In this document: one piece after another, positions 8,293 through 16,396 of the stretch
How the letters are laid out: the number at the start of each line of letters is the position of its first letter
How positions within the stretch are numbered: the first letter of the stretch is position 1
Assembly: GCA_023434145.1 (NCBI GenBank)
Contig: JAEYTI010000140.1
Coordinates: forward strand, 1-36,679
From: Chloroflexota bacterium
Lineage (GTDB): Bacteria; Chloroflexota; Anaerolineae; Anaerolineales; Anaerolineaceae
Direction of reading: 5' to 3'
Length of the DNA stretch: 36,679 bases
The notes under the pieces: model-generated
What the model was told of the DNA's origin: nothing
What the model saw: only the letters and a program-made list of their open reading frames with translations
Database searches by the model: none
Program-made: the position numbers and the translations under genes

Positions 8293-9053
8293 GACAGTCG
8301 ATGTCCTTCGGCTTGTATGGTGACATATCGAACACATCCCGCCTGGCGAAGCTGATGCAGAGAAATCCCCTGGCTGATCCCCAGTATAGTTTGTTGGGGA
8401 TCTATGACAATTGATCCGGATAAGATGTGAATACCATATTGATACAGAACAGGGGAAAGCGGGGTACTGGGTCCGATCATGACGATAATGGCGTCCGGAC
8501 GGCAGAGCGCCATCAGGCCGTCGAAGGTTTTGTTGATCAGGGTCGTAGCAGTGATGGCGACATAATCCGCTTGCGGCAGGATGTCCGGAGCGGCGGCCGC
8601 TGGCAAATCTCCCTCGCGTGGATTCAATTCCAGCACCCATAACTGGTTCACGTGCGCCTTCAATTGTTCCTGGAAGGGAAAATGGCCAATCATCGCTACA
8701 TTTTTTCCGGCGCTATGCTGAACGAGATAATCTTCTGCTTTTCGCTCTGCCCACTGGTCAGGCGTCTGGGGGAGCAGGGCATTGATCGTGGCAAACCCAA
8801 TCGCTATCTCGGTGAAACTGGGCGACTCACTTAATGCGGCCAGCTCCCGGTAATCCATTTCAAGTAAATGACCGGCCTGTCGCACTGCCGGCCGAACGTG
8901 GTGCATAAAATCCGGGTTCGAGAGCGTCGCAGCCAGGCCACAGCGAATCCCACCTTCGGTTTCAACCAGCACGGCTGTCCGAGAGAAACCGACCTGGACT
9001 GCCAGGATGCGACCAGGGAGAATCGCCTGTTGTAATTGGTTGGCAAGTGTCAT
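8289..9053 (-). CDS. DUF364 family protein, copy 2
   Basis: The 254-residue paralogue of the 3964-4704 product aligns along its full length: MTLANQLQQAILPGRILAVQ, CGLAATL, AMIGHFPFQEQLK, ATTLINKTFDGLM and the family signature GPSTPLSPVLYQYGIHILSG. The function is unknown; a metal- or pterin-related role is inferred only from neighbours. A strong AGGAGGG precedes the ATG. It overlaps the reductase-adenylase gene by four bases, so the two products should be made together. That is an unusual partner for this family and the clearest context clue for either gene. Confidence 0.87.
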   Translation of the reverse strand: MTLANQLQQAILPGRILAVQVGFSRTAVLVETEGGIRCGLAATLSNPDFMHHVRPAVRQAGHLLEMDYRELAALSESPSFTEIAIGFATINALLPQTPDQWAERKAEDYLVQHSAGKNVAMIGHFPFQEQLKAHVNQLWVLELNPREGDLPAAAAPDILPQADYVAITATTLINKTFDGLMALCRPDAIIVMIGPSTPLSPVLYQYGIHILSGSIVIDPQQTILGISQGISLHQLRQAGCVRYVTIQAEGHRLS

Positions 9054-9070
9054 CCGATCCCTCCTAATAA

Positions 9071-9088
9071 GATAAACTCAATCTTATC
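9071..9088. promoter_or_regulatory. Inverted repeat upstream of DUF364-2
   Basis: GATAA (9071-9075), eight bases, TTATC (9084-9088), just upstream of the ribosome-binding site. Aligned without gaps to 4724-4742 upstream of DUF364-1, 13 of 19 bases agree, including the block TCTTAT. It is a candidate shared operator for the two paralogues. The regulator is unknown. Confidence 0.4.
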
Positions 9089-9168
9089 CTGTATTTGCCA
9101 TATGAAGGGTATTCCATATCAAGGAAAAAGGAAATGCAGCGCGTAAAAGTATTCCTTTTGAGCGAGCC

Positions 9169-9195
9169 AGCCGGGGACATACCTTGTCCCCGGCT
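9169..9195 (-). terminator. Perfect 11-bp hairpin downstream of the aldolase/dehydrogenase gene
   Basis: AGCCGGGGACA (9169-9179), five-base loop, TGTCCCCGGCT (9185-9195). It lies 113 bases past the stop of the minus-strand aldolase/dehydrogenase gene. No T-run follows on either strand, so it may act as a 3'-end-stabilising or factor-assisted terminator. The rest of 9054-9307 shows no gene. Confidence 0.55.
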
Positions 9196-9307
9196 GTTGG
9201 TTTCATGAATGCTATATTCTGAACCGTGCCCGTGAATGCAATGGAAGGATACTATTGAGCGCTCTATCACCACGGAGCGATTCAAAAATCTGACCTAGTA
9301 AGGAGCG

Positions 9308-11500
9308 TCACCGCAAGAAGGCTTCGGTCAGCCCACCGTCCACACTGATAATCTGCCCGGTCGTCTTCCCAAATTTGCTGCTGATCAGCAGATAGGCAAT
9401 TTCCGCCTGGTCAGCCAGGGTAACCGGGGATTTCGTCAGGGTTCGCTGGGCATAGAAGTTTGCCAACCGATCGCGCAGCGCCTCTGTGCTGTCCTCTTCC
9501 TGAAAAGCAACGTTGTATTTGTTCAACGAGCTGATTACCCGTTCTCTTGGGAACATGCTGCTTCCTTCGACAACGGTTGCAGGGGCCAGGCCATTGACAC
9601 GCACCAGCGGCGCCAGCTCCACAGCCAGTTCGCGCACCAAGTGGTTGGCTGCGGCTTTGCTGGTGTCATAGGCCACCGAACCCGGTTTGGCGACGGCCGC
9701 ATTCACACTGGTAGTGACCACCAGGCTGCCTTTTAATCCCTGTGCCTGCCAGATCTTGCGGGCTTCATCCGCCACGAAATAGCTGCCGGTTACATTTATG
9801 GCATAGGTCAGCGCCCATTTATCATCAGGGATATGCCCCGTTGCATCCGGGGAGACAAAGATCCCGGCAGTGACAATAATGTGATCGATGCCACCATAGG
9901 CCAGGATGACCTGGTCGAACATGGCACGGACGCTTTCGCGGCTGGTAATATCCGCGCCCAGGCCAATGGCCTGCCCGCACCCGGAGATGCCCGTTCCGGC
10001 GACACCGATCCCGGTGCCGTATTTCTGCGTAATCTCCTGGGCGGTATTTTCGGCGGCCTCCAGCGACAGATCGGCGCAAACAACGTGCGCACCTTCCGCC
10101 GCAACCCGGAGGGCGGTGGCTTTGCCAATGCCGCTGCCAGAACCAATTACGAGGACAACACTGCGGGCCAATTCTTTCTCGGCAGGCATGCGTTTCAACT
10201 TGGCTTCTTCTAGCAGCCAGTATTCAATATCAAAGGCTTCCTGTCGTGGCAGCCCTTGATAGGTGCTCATGGCTTCCGAAGCACGCATGACATCAATGGC
10301 GAGAGAATAAAACTCAGCCGTCACCCGGCTTTCACTTTTGTTCTTGCCCCAGGCGATCAAGCCCAAGCCGGGGATCAAAATGACGGTGGGGTTCGGGTCG
10401 CGCATGGCCGGCGAATTGGGATGCTTGCAGGCCTGGTAATAGGCCGTATAGTCGGCGCGGTAGGCAACCAGGCCCTGTTGCAGTTTCTCGATTAAGGTTT
10501 CCAACGTCTCGGTCTGTGGATTCCAGTCGACATACAATGGTTTGATCTTCGTGCGTAAAAAGTGATCCGGGCAAGAGGTGCCAATTTCCGCCAGACGGGG
10601 CGCATCGACGCTGTTGACAAATTGCAGCACGCGATCGGTCACATGCACAGTGCCAATCCATCGGTTCTGCTGGGAGATCATCCCTCGTAATTTGGGAAGC
10701 AGTTGAACCAGCACCCGGTTCCGCTCGGTTTCTTCGAGCGCGCTGTATTTCTGCCCGCCAAAGGTCTGCTCGCCCCGATCGCAGTGCTCAATATAAAGGG
10801 CGGCTTTCTCAATCAAGGTCAACGTTAGATCGTAACAGGCCTGATCCTCGTCGGCCCAGTTGATCAGGCCATGCTGTCCCATAATCAACCCTTTCAGGTG
10901 CGGGTTCTGTTTGACCTTCTCGCGCATCACCAATCCCAGGTCGAACCCAGGACGCTGCCAGGGAATCCAGCCGACCTCATCCCCAAAAATCGCGTGGGTC
11001 AATCGTTCCTGGTCTTTGCTCGCGGCAATGGCGATGGCCGAAACCGGGTGCATATGATCCACGTGGCGATAGGGGATCAAACCGTGCAAGGGGGTATCAA
11101 TGGAACTGGCGGCTGGATTGAGACCAAAGGTGGTGTGGCGATACATCTCCACCATGGCGTCCTCAATCTCTGTCTTCGCGCCTTTTACATCCGCCTGATT
11201 GTAGATATTCTCCAGGGATAAAAATTTCTTCATGTATAGGGAGGCAAAATTTACGCGGGTGGCCGTACGCAAGTCGCCACCCGATCCTTTTACCCATAAG
11301 ACTTCCTCCGCTTCCCCGCTTAAAGGATCGACCATCGTGACTTTCGCAGAGGTATTGCCCCCACCGGTATTGGTAATGCGTTGGTCTGCGCCTAAGATAT
11401 TGCTGCGATATCGCAGCCGCTCTACCGGATCCAGCTGGTTGGCGACCTGGTTATCCCACAAATAATGAACGTAACGATACGCACTTGATTGGTCACCCAT
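9308..11500 (-). CDS. Bifunctional class II aldolase / short-chain dehydrogenase
   Basis: The 730-residue fusion has an N-terminal class II aldolase domain (about 1-430) with NTGGGNTSAK, KGSGGDL and metal-ligand histidines in HGLIPYRHVDHMHP (139-152). The C-terminal short-chain dehydrogenase (about 440-730) has VIGSGSGIGKA, a YxxxK pair in YDTSKAAA, and SVDGGLTEAF at the end. In characterised RhaD/RhaE-type (RhaEW) fusions, rhamnulose-1-phosphate is cleaved to dihydroxyacetone phosphate and lactaldehyde, and the dehydrogenase half oxidises the lactaldehyde. AAAGGAGT precedes the ATG. It is the second gene after the aldehyde dehydrogenase (70-base gap), which fits removal of the aldehyde product. 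No rhamnose isomerase or kinase is in the window, so the sugar is uncertain. Confidence 0.88.
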   Translation of the reverse strand: MGDQSSAYRYVHYLWDNQVANQLDPVERLRYRSNILGADQRITNTGGGNTSAKVTMVDPLSGEAEEVLWVKGSGGDLRTATRVNFASLYMKKFLSLENIYNQADVKGAKTEIEDAMVEMYRHTTFGLNPAASSIDTPLHGLIPYRHVDHMHPVSAIAIAASKDQERLTHAIFGDEVGWIPWQRPGFDLGLVMREKVKQNPHLKGLIMGQHGLINWADEDQACYDLTLTLIEKAALYIEHCDRGEQTFGGQKYSALEETERNRVLVQLLPKLRGMISQQNRWIGTVHVTDRVLQFVNSVDAPRLAEIGTSCPDHFLRTKIKPLYVDWNPQTETLETLIEKLQQGLVAYRADYTAYYQACKHPNSPAMRDPNPTVILIPGLGLIAWGKNKSESRVTAEFYSLAIDVMRASEAMSTYQGLPRQEAFDIEYWLLEEAKLKRMPAEKELARSVVLVIGSGSGIGKATALRVAAEGAHVVCADLSLEAAENTAQEITQKYGTGIGVAGTGISGCGQAIGLGADITSRESVRAMFDQVILAYGGIDHIIVTAGIFVSPDATGHIPDDKWALTYAINVTGSYFVADEARKIWQAQGLKGSLVVTTSVNAAVAKPGSVAYDTSKAAANHLVRELAVELAPLVRVNGLAPATVVEGSSMFPRERVISSLNKYNVAFQEEDSTEALRDRLANFYAQRTLTKSPVTLADQAEIAYLLISSKFGKTTGQIISVDGGLTEAFLR

Positions 11501-11570
11501 CTTTGGACTCCTTTGGTTGTGTTTCGGTAAAGGCTCTTACGCATCGCACAAGATTGATGGCTATATAGGG

Positions 11571-13022
11571 CTACTGTTCCTTCGGATACCCCACGTAGAC
11601 CGTCTTGGTACGGGTGTAGAACTCGATGGCCGCTGGGCCCTGTTCTTTGAAAGTGTTTGCGCTGGAATGCTTGAACCCGCCGAACGGCGCTTGCAATGCC
11701 AACCCGGTCGTCGGCTCGTTGATCTTGACCACGCCCGCGTTCACACGGTCGGCAAAGGTCAGCGCCTGGTTCAGATCGCGCGTCACTACCCCGGCCGAGA
11801 GGCCAAAGGTGATGTCGTTGGCTTTCTCCACAGCGTCGTCAAAGCTGCGCGCCCGCAGCACGCTGATCACCGGCCCAAAGATTTCCTCCTGGGCAATGCG
11901 CATGTCTGGTTCTACCCGGTCGAAGACCACCGGCTGGAGGAAGAAGCCACCGTCTGATACTTGCGCCCCACCGGCCAGCAGTTTCGCGCCTTCCTGCTTG
12001 CCAATCTCGACGTAATCGAGATCGGTCTCGAACTGCCCCTGGCTGGAAGCCGGTCCCATCTGCACGCCCTGTTCGAGCCCGTCTCCCACCCGCAAGTTCC
12101 TGGCTGCCTCGGCCAGCGCCTTGACAAACGCGTCGGCCACCGGTTCTTCCACAATCACCCGGCTGGTTGCCGTGCAGGCCTGGCCGGTCAGGCCATAGCC
12201 TCCTGCCACCGCCAGGTTGACGGCCAGATTCAGGTCGGCGTCTTTCAATACGACCATCGGGTTCTTACCCCCCATCTCGAGTTGAACGCGGGTCAGGTTG
12301 GGAATGGCTTTGGCGTAAATCCCCGTGCCGACCTTGTACGAGCCGGTAAACGAGATGCCTTGAACATGCTTGCTGGCGACGATCTCGTCGCCGATTTCCG
12401 CGCCGCGGCCGGTGATGAAGTTCAGCACGCCGGCCGGAAGTCCGGCATCCACCAGCGCCGCAACCAGCATGCTGGCAATGAGCGGCGTCTGGAAAGCGGG
12501 CTTAAATACAACCGCATTCCCGTATACCAGTGCTGGGGCGATCTTCCAGGCCGGTATGGCGATCGGGAAGTTCCAGGGGGTGATGATCGTGACTACCCCG
12601 AGCGGCTCGCGCCGGGTATAGAGCAGTTCATTCTGCGTATTGCCGGGCAGCACTTGCCCGCCCATACGCCAGCCTTCGCCGCCGAAGTAGCGGAAGATGT
12701 CTCTGGCGCGTGCAACCTCGCCTTTGGCTTCCGTAAGCGTCTTGCCCTCTTCCTGCGTCAGCGCGCGCGCCATCTCGTCCAGCCGACCATCGATGATCTG
12801 GCTGGCCTTATCCAGGATGGCTCCCCGCTGCGGTGGCGGAGTCTGCGCCCATTGGGGGAACGCCTCACACGCAGCAGCAATCGCCTGCCGCGCATCTTGC
12901 AAGGTGGCTAATGGATATACGGATACCTCTTGCGCTGTGTTGGCGGGATTAACCGTTTTCGCCGTCGCGCCGCTGGATGATTCAACCCATTGGCCATTGA
13001 TCAAATTTTTGATGTGATTCAT
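11571..13022 (-). CDS. NAD(P)-dependent aldehyde dehydrogenase
   Basis: This 483-residue ALDH-superfamily enzyme is of normal length. It shows PWNFP (149-153), the nucleotide-loop motif SFTGSYKVG, general-base E249 in LEMGGKNP, catalytic C283 in GQACTATSR, and EEIFGPV near the C-terminus. The context GLTGQACTATSRVIVEE reminds me of 2-oxoglutarate-semialdehyde dehydrogenases, but substrate cannot be fixed by eye. It is first in a minus-strand pair with the aldolase/dehydrogenase, so a sugar-derived aldehyde such as lactaldehyde or an acid-pathway semialdehyde is likely. It is soluble and cytoplasmic. AGGGGA precedes the ATG. Confidence 0.93.
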   Translation of the reverse strand: MNHIKNLINGQWVESSSGATAKTVNPANTAQEVSVYPLATLQDARQAIAAACEAFPQWAQTPPPQRGAILDKASQIIDGRLDEMARALTQEEGKTLTEAKGEVARARDIFRYFGGEGWRMGGQVLPGNTQNELLYTRREPLGVVTIITPWNFPIAIPAWKIAPALVYGNAVVFKPAFQTPLIASMLVAALVDAGLPAGVLNFITGRGAEIGDEIVASKHVQGISFTGSYKVGTGIYAKAIPNLTRVQLEMGGKNPMVVLKDADLNLAVNLAVAGGYGLTGQACTATSRVIVEEPVADAFVKALAEAARNLRVGDGLEQGVQMGPASSQGQFETDLDYVEIGKQEGAKLLAGGAQVSDGGFFLQPVVFDRVEPDMRIAQEEIFGPVISVLRARSFDDAVEKANDITFGLSAGVVTRDLNQALTFADRVNAGVVKINEPTTGLALQAPFGGFKHSSANTFKEQGPAAIEFYTRTKTVYVGYPKEQ

Positions 13023-13286
13023 AGCTATCCCCTAAAAGAAAGGTCTGGATGATGATTTATTCTAAATCCGACAATGCTACCATTATAAACGTCTTCCGGT
13101 GACAACAGCCGGATTGGCTATGATCAACAGAATGATCCGTCCCTAGATCAATACCAAATACTTGGCACGAATTGAGCCAATGAACCGAATTTCGATGTAA
13201 ACATGCGGTTTTTTTTGTTATCCACCCTGCTCCTAGTATGAAGCAAAACAAACACGGCAAAAACCAGAGACCCACTTTAAAGGTAA
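13023..13286. other. Divergent intergenic region between aldehyde dehydrogenase and PadR-1
   Basis: The full gap is 13023-13336. No gene is seen. A TATAAT-like element on the minus strand near 13082-13088 may serve the aldehyde dehydrogenase gene, but no well-spaced -35 was found. A run of eight T at about 13212-13219 follows no clear stem. The last 50 bases hold the PadR-1 promoter, listed separately. Confidence 0.4.
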
Positions 13287-13333
13287 TTGCGCTTGTGGAA
13301 ATACCGGTTATAATTATACTCACTCAGTGAGTA
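13287..13333 (+). promoter_or_regulatory. PadR-1 promoter with 17-bp palindromic operator
   Basis: TTGCGC (13287-13292), 16-base spacer, TATAAT (13309-13314). It is followed immediately by the palindrome TACTCACTCAGTGAGTA (13317-13333), whose end lies three bases before the ATG. The position over the expected transcription start indicates repression, most simply autoregulation by PadR-1 of the padR-modA-modB operon. Confidence 0.65.
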
Positions 13334-13336
13334 ACT

Positions 13337-13900
13337 ATGGGTCCACAAAAACCGCATCACATTGGCACGCTTTCTCCAGAGATGGCTTTGCTCGGGCTTC
13401 TTTACGAAGGCCCAGGGCACGGCTATGATCTGCATCGTACCGTAATCGCCGATCTCGGCTTTGTCTGGCATCTGAGCCAGAGCCAGGCATATTCGATCCT
13501 GAAGCGTTTGGAAGCACGCGGAGATATTTCTGTCGAAGAAGTCCCCCAGGAAAAATTACCGCCCCGCCAGCTGCTGCATATGACCAGTCAGGGACGTGAG
13601 CGCTTTTTGGAATGGCTGGATGCGACCAGCGGGGGAAGCACGCGCGCCATCCGTCTCGAATTCGTCACCCGGCTGTACTTCTTGCAGATGTTCATGCCCG
13701 AAAAAATTTCCACCGCTTTTGAGCGTCAAAGAAAGGAGGCACTGGAGCATATCGATCGTCTGGAAAAAAACTCCGCGTGTTTACCGGAGAATCAAATCTA
13801 CAACCGGATGAGCTTGGATATGCGCCTGAAGCAGCTCCAATTGATCCTGGAGTGGTTGGACGACTGCCAAAAGCTCTTCTCACCACCTACGTCAGGATAA
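13337..13900 (+). CDS. PadR-family transcriptional regulator, first gene of the modAB operon
   Basis: The 187-residue protein has an N-terminal PadR winged helix (MALLGLLYEGPGHGYDLHRT, LSQSQAYSILKRLEARGDI) and a C-terminal helical dimerisation region (about 95-180) of the Vir-like type. It is paralogous to the 15606-16139 product: both carry GPxHGYxLH and SQxYxxLxxLE. It is separated from modA by 10 bases and surely co-transcribed with it. PadR proteins usually sense small molecules; here the cue may relate to molybdate or an aldehyde or aromatic substrate, which is inference. The palindrome in its promoter is the likely binding site. Confidence 0.9.
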   Translation: MGPQKPHHIGTLSPEMALLGLLYEGPGHGYDLHRTVIADLGFVWHLSQSQAYSILKRLEARGDISVEEVPQEKLPPRQLLHMTSQGRERFLEWLDATSGGSTRAIRLEFVTRLYFLQMFMPEKISTAFERQRKEALEHIDRLEKNSACLPENQIYNRMSLDMRLKQLQLILEWLDDCQKLFSPPTSG

Positions 13901-13910
13901 GGAAAAAACA

Positions 13911-14738
13911 ATGAAACGTGTTTGGGTTTACCTCCTGGTAATTGCCATACTGTTGTCGGCTTGCAGCACCCGGATAGCGGTCGCTCCAGAAACCAAAGCG
14001 CCCACACCTGTACCCATTGTGGCTGTCGAGTCAAAATCGCTAACCGTTTACGCTGCTGCTTCGTTGACGGATGCGTTCACCGAGATCAGCAAGAGTTTTG
14101 AAGCTTCCAATCCAGGGGTTACGGTCACGTTGAATTTTGCCGGGTCGCAAACGCTGCGCACGCAAATTGAGCAAGGCGCACAGGTAGATGTTTTCGCTTC
14201 GGCGAATGCCAAAGAGATGGACGCGCTGGTAACCGGTAATTTTGTTGGCGCAGATACCTCTAGGATTTTCTTAACCAATCAACTGGTGGTCATTATGCCC
14301 GAAGCCAATTCCGCTGGGATCAAACAATTGGAAGACCTTTCCAAAAGCAGGCTGAAGCTTGTTTTGGCTGCCAAAGAAGTCCCGGTCGGAAATTATTCCT
14401 TGCAGGTACTGGATGAACTGGATCAGGCGTTCGGCGGCGGGTATAAAGATAAGGTTTTGGCGAATGTGGTTTCCTATGAGAACGATGTCAAACAGGTAGT
14501 CGCGAAAGTTCAATTAGACGAAGCGGATGCAGGCATCGTGTATTCGTCTGACAGCGTGGCGGCCCCCGAGTTGCAGAAAATTGATATTCCGGTTGAGAAC
14601 AATTTGGTCGCAAAATATCCAATCGCTGCGCTAACACAATCCAGGGAGCCGGAACTTGCCCAGGCATTTATTTCGTACGTGCTTTCTTCAGAAGGGCAGT
14701 CCATCCTCAAGAAGTGGGGCTTCCTACCTGTTCCATAG
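13911..14738 (+). CDS. modA: Molybdate/tungstate ABC transporter substrate-binding lipoprotein ModA
   Basis: A 275-residue lipoprotein: signal peptide with lipobox LLSAC (cysteine about residue 19), a short Pro/Thr linker, then a type II periplasmic-binding fold. ModA hallmarks are LTVYAAASLTDAFTEI, FAGSQTLRTQIEQGAQVDVFASA and DAGIVYSSD, and the end FISYVLSSEGQSILKKWGF. It binds oxyanions outside the membrane and hands them to ModB. AAGGAAA precedes the ATG. It lies in an operon with the PadR gene and modB. Molybdate versus tungstate preference cannot be told by eye. A tungstate-specific TupA is less likely from the motif set. Confidence 0.94.
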   Translation: MKRVWVYLLVIAILLSACSTRIAVAPETKAPTPVPIVAVESKSLTVYAAASLTDAFTEISKSFEASNPGVTVTLNFAGSQTLRTQIEQGAQVDVFASANAKEMDALVTGNFVGADTSRIFLTNQLVVIMPEANSAGIKQLEDLSKSRLKLVLAAKEVPVGNYSLQVLDELDQAFGGGYKDKVLANVVSYENDVKQVVAKVQLDEADAGIVYSSDSVAAPELQKIDIPVENNLVAKYPIAALTQSREPELAQAFISYVLSSEGQSILKKWGFLPVP

Positions 14739-14742
14739 CCGC

Positions 14743-15564
14743 ATGCGACTGCGCCGGCCTTTCCTCCGCCCAACCAACCCCGCGAACAGCCGCTTTGACT
14801 TGCTGTTCGCGGGACCTGGCCTGCTGCTGATTTTTTTGCTGGGGATGCCGCTGCTGGCCTTGTTTCTCCGCGCGGCAGGGAACAGTTTCCTGACAGATGC
14901 GCTGTCCAGCACCGCCCTCCAGGCGCTGCGGTTGAGCCTGGTTACCAGCCTGATCAGCGTTACCATATCGATATTGATCGGCACGCCCCTGGCGTATATT
15001 CTGGCGCGCTGGAACTTCCCTGGCCGATCTGCGGTCGAACTGCTGGTCGATCTTCCGGTGGTTCTGCCGCCTTCCGTTGCCGGCCTGGCGCTGCTGATCG
15101 CGTTTGGCAGGCAGGGCCTTTTTGGCAGCCTGCTGGTTCCGCTTGGGATCAGCCTGCCGTTCACGGTCGCCGCAGTGGTGATCGCACAGACCTTTGTTTC
15201 GGCCCCGTTGTTTGTCCGATCGGCCCGGGTGGGGTTTGCTGCGATTGACCCACAGCTCGAAGAAGCCGCCTTGGTCGAAGGCGCGAACCAGTGGCAGATG
15301 TTTCGAGAGGTGATGGCCCCTTTGGCGGGCAGGGCCCTGGTAAGCGGCGCGATGATGACCTGGACGCGCGCATTAGGCGAGTTTGGTGCAACGATCCTGT
15401 TCGCGGGGAATTTACCAGGTGTTACGCAGACCATGCCCCTGGCAATTTACCTGGGATTTGAGCGTAACCTGGATGTTGCGGTGGTATTGTCCGTGGAATT
15501 AATTTTCGTTTCCGTCCTGCTGCTGGTTCTCATGAAAAAACTGGATGGTCACCAGTTTTCATAA
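14743..15564 (+). CDS. modB: Molybdate ABC transporter permease ModB
   Basis: The start at 14743 (ATG, four bases after the modA stop) gives 273 residues. The open frame extends back into modA but only as shadow. Five to six membrane helices are evident (for example FDLLFAGPGLLLIFLLGMPL, ALRLSLVTSLISVTISILIG, LLVDLPVVLPPSVAGLALLI). The EAA loop that docks on the ATPase is EEAALVEGANQWQMFREVMAP, followed by the ModB-typical TRALGEFGATILFAGNLPG. No modC ATPase gene follows; the next gene faces the other way. The transporter must therefore borrow an ATPase encoded elsewhere. The ribosome-binding site is weak, in keeping with coupling to modA. Confidence 0.93.
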   Translation: MRLRRPFLRPTNPANSRFDLLFAGPGLLLIFLLGMPLLALFLRAAGNSFLTDALSSTALQALRLSLVTSLISVTISILIGTPLAYILARWNFPGRSAVELLVDLPVVLPPSVAGLALLIAFGRQGLFGSLLVPLGISLPFTVAAVVIAQTFVSAPLFVRSARVGFAAIDPQLEEAALVEGANQWQMFREVMAPLAGRALVSGAMMTWTRALGEFGATILFAGNLPGVTQTMPLAIYLGFERNLDVAVVLSVELIFVSVLLLVLMKKLDGHQFS

Positions 15565-15605
15565 TTCTCTCGCGTAAAATTCGAGTTCGAAGCGGTGATT
15601 TTCCC

Positions 15606-16139
15606 CTAGAACTCCCGCAGATCGTTTTCCAACCAGGAGAGTTCCGCCTTAATTTGACCAGTGCGGTACTGGCGCAGGAACCATTTGAAGGATGCTGGCT
15701 CAGCCGTCTCCATGGATATGGACTCCAGCCATTTTTGGCAGGTGGCGCGCTGCGCATCAATGAGATCCTGGACCTGCTTTTCGCCTTCCAGTCTGGCGAA
15801 ATACAGCTTTGCCATAAATTCCTGGCGCATTTGATGGTGTGCATTGACCGGGCTTCCAAGCCAGCTTTGGTACGCAGCTTTTCCAGTGGTTGTCAGGGTA
15901 TACATCTTTCGCGGCGGGCGTGCCGGCTCTTGGGGCTCGACCTCTCCCCGGATGTAACCATCTTGTTCCAGTTTCGACAACAACGCATATAACTGGCTTT
16001 GTTTCAAACGCCAGATCGGTCCCAATCCGTCCGGATGGTTCACCAATTGGTGAAGCTGGTAGCCATGAACAGGCCCCTGAAGCAAATAACCAAGCAGGGC
16101 CAGTTCCATACCAGGAGGGCGGCGTACCATCGGACACAT
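15606..16139 (-). CDS. PadR-family transcriptional regulator 2, divergent from Mop module 1
   Basis: The 177-residue PadR protein has the N-terminal winged helix MELALLGYLLQGPVHGYQLH and LKQSQLYALLSKLEQDGYI, then a helical C-terminal part ending LSWLENDLREF. It may start at the internal methionine four residues on. It is convergent with modB and divergent from the first aldehyde oxidoreductase gene, sharing a 257-base promoter region. That makes it the leading local candidate for the regulator that acts on the oxidoreductase promoter. A 17-base palindrome lies 14 bases before its start codon. Confidence 0.9.
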   Translation of the reverse strand: MCPMVRRPPGMELALLGYLLQGPVHGYQLHQLVNHPDGLGPIWRLKQSQLYALLSKLEQDGYIRGEVEPQEPARPPRKMYTLTTTGKAAYQSWLGSPVNAHHQMRQEFMAKLYFARLEGEKQVQDLIDAQRATCQKWLESISMETAEPASFKWFLRQYRTGQIKAELSWLENDLREF

Positions 16140-16153
16140 CTGTGCGTTTTATC

Positions 16154-16170
16154 CTTATTTATTCAATAAG
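16154..16170 (-). promoter_or_regulatory. Palindrome upstream of PadR-2
   Basis: CTTATT (16154-16159), five bases, AATAAG (16165-16170): a perfect 6-5-6 repeat just upstream of PadR-2. It is overlapped by TATACT on the minus strand (16169-16174), a possible -10. The layout mirrors the PadR-1 promoter (a 17-base palindrome next to the start) although the bases differ. It is probably an autoregulatory site. Confidence 0.45.
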
Positions 16171-16208
16171 TATACAAAAAATGATGTCACGATCTCGTCA
16201 TGATTCAG

Positions 16209-16259
16209 TGTGACGTTTGTAACAAGACAATTGAAACAATAAGCTTGACATGCTACTAT
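16209..16259 (+). promoter_or_regulatory. Promoter and operator of Mop module 1
   Basis: -35 TTGAAA (16231-16236), 17-base spacer, -10 TACTAT (16254-16259). The inverted repeat TTTGT-N6-ACAA (16216-16230) abuts the -35 box. From 16209 to 16239, 25 of 31 bases equal 27852-27882 upstream of module 2, with the same 17-base spacer there. The TTGACA at 16245-16250 is wrongly spaced for this -10. The leader to the ATG is about 130 bases. Confidence 0.75.
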
Positions 16260-16396
16260 TTTCTTAACCGAGAAAATCGGTCTTTCATATCGAGAAATCT
16301 TCCCTGTATTTCCTCACAGCCACATCACAGCCCTCTTTCTCACCATTCTATAGCCACTCTGCGATATCCAAACGATCAAGAAGAATTGGAGGCACT

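Noticed and set aside
8293..8640. N-terminal extension of the reductase-adenylase frame of 116 codons
   Set aside because: It lies inside DUF364-2 in another frame and shows no domain. The GTG at 8292 with an upstream GAAGGA starts right before the TGATGFLG motif.
11961..12911. Open frame of 316 codons on the plus strand
   Set aside because: Antisense shadow of the aldehyde dehydrogenase, whose motifs are complete on the minus strand.
16245..16250. TTGACA as the -35 of module 1
   Set aside because: Only three bases from TACTAT and nothing suitable 16-18 bases downstream. TTGAAA at 16231 has perfect spacing and is conserved in module 2.
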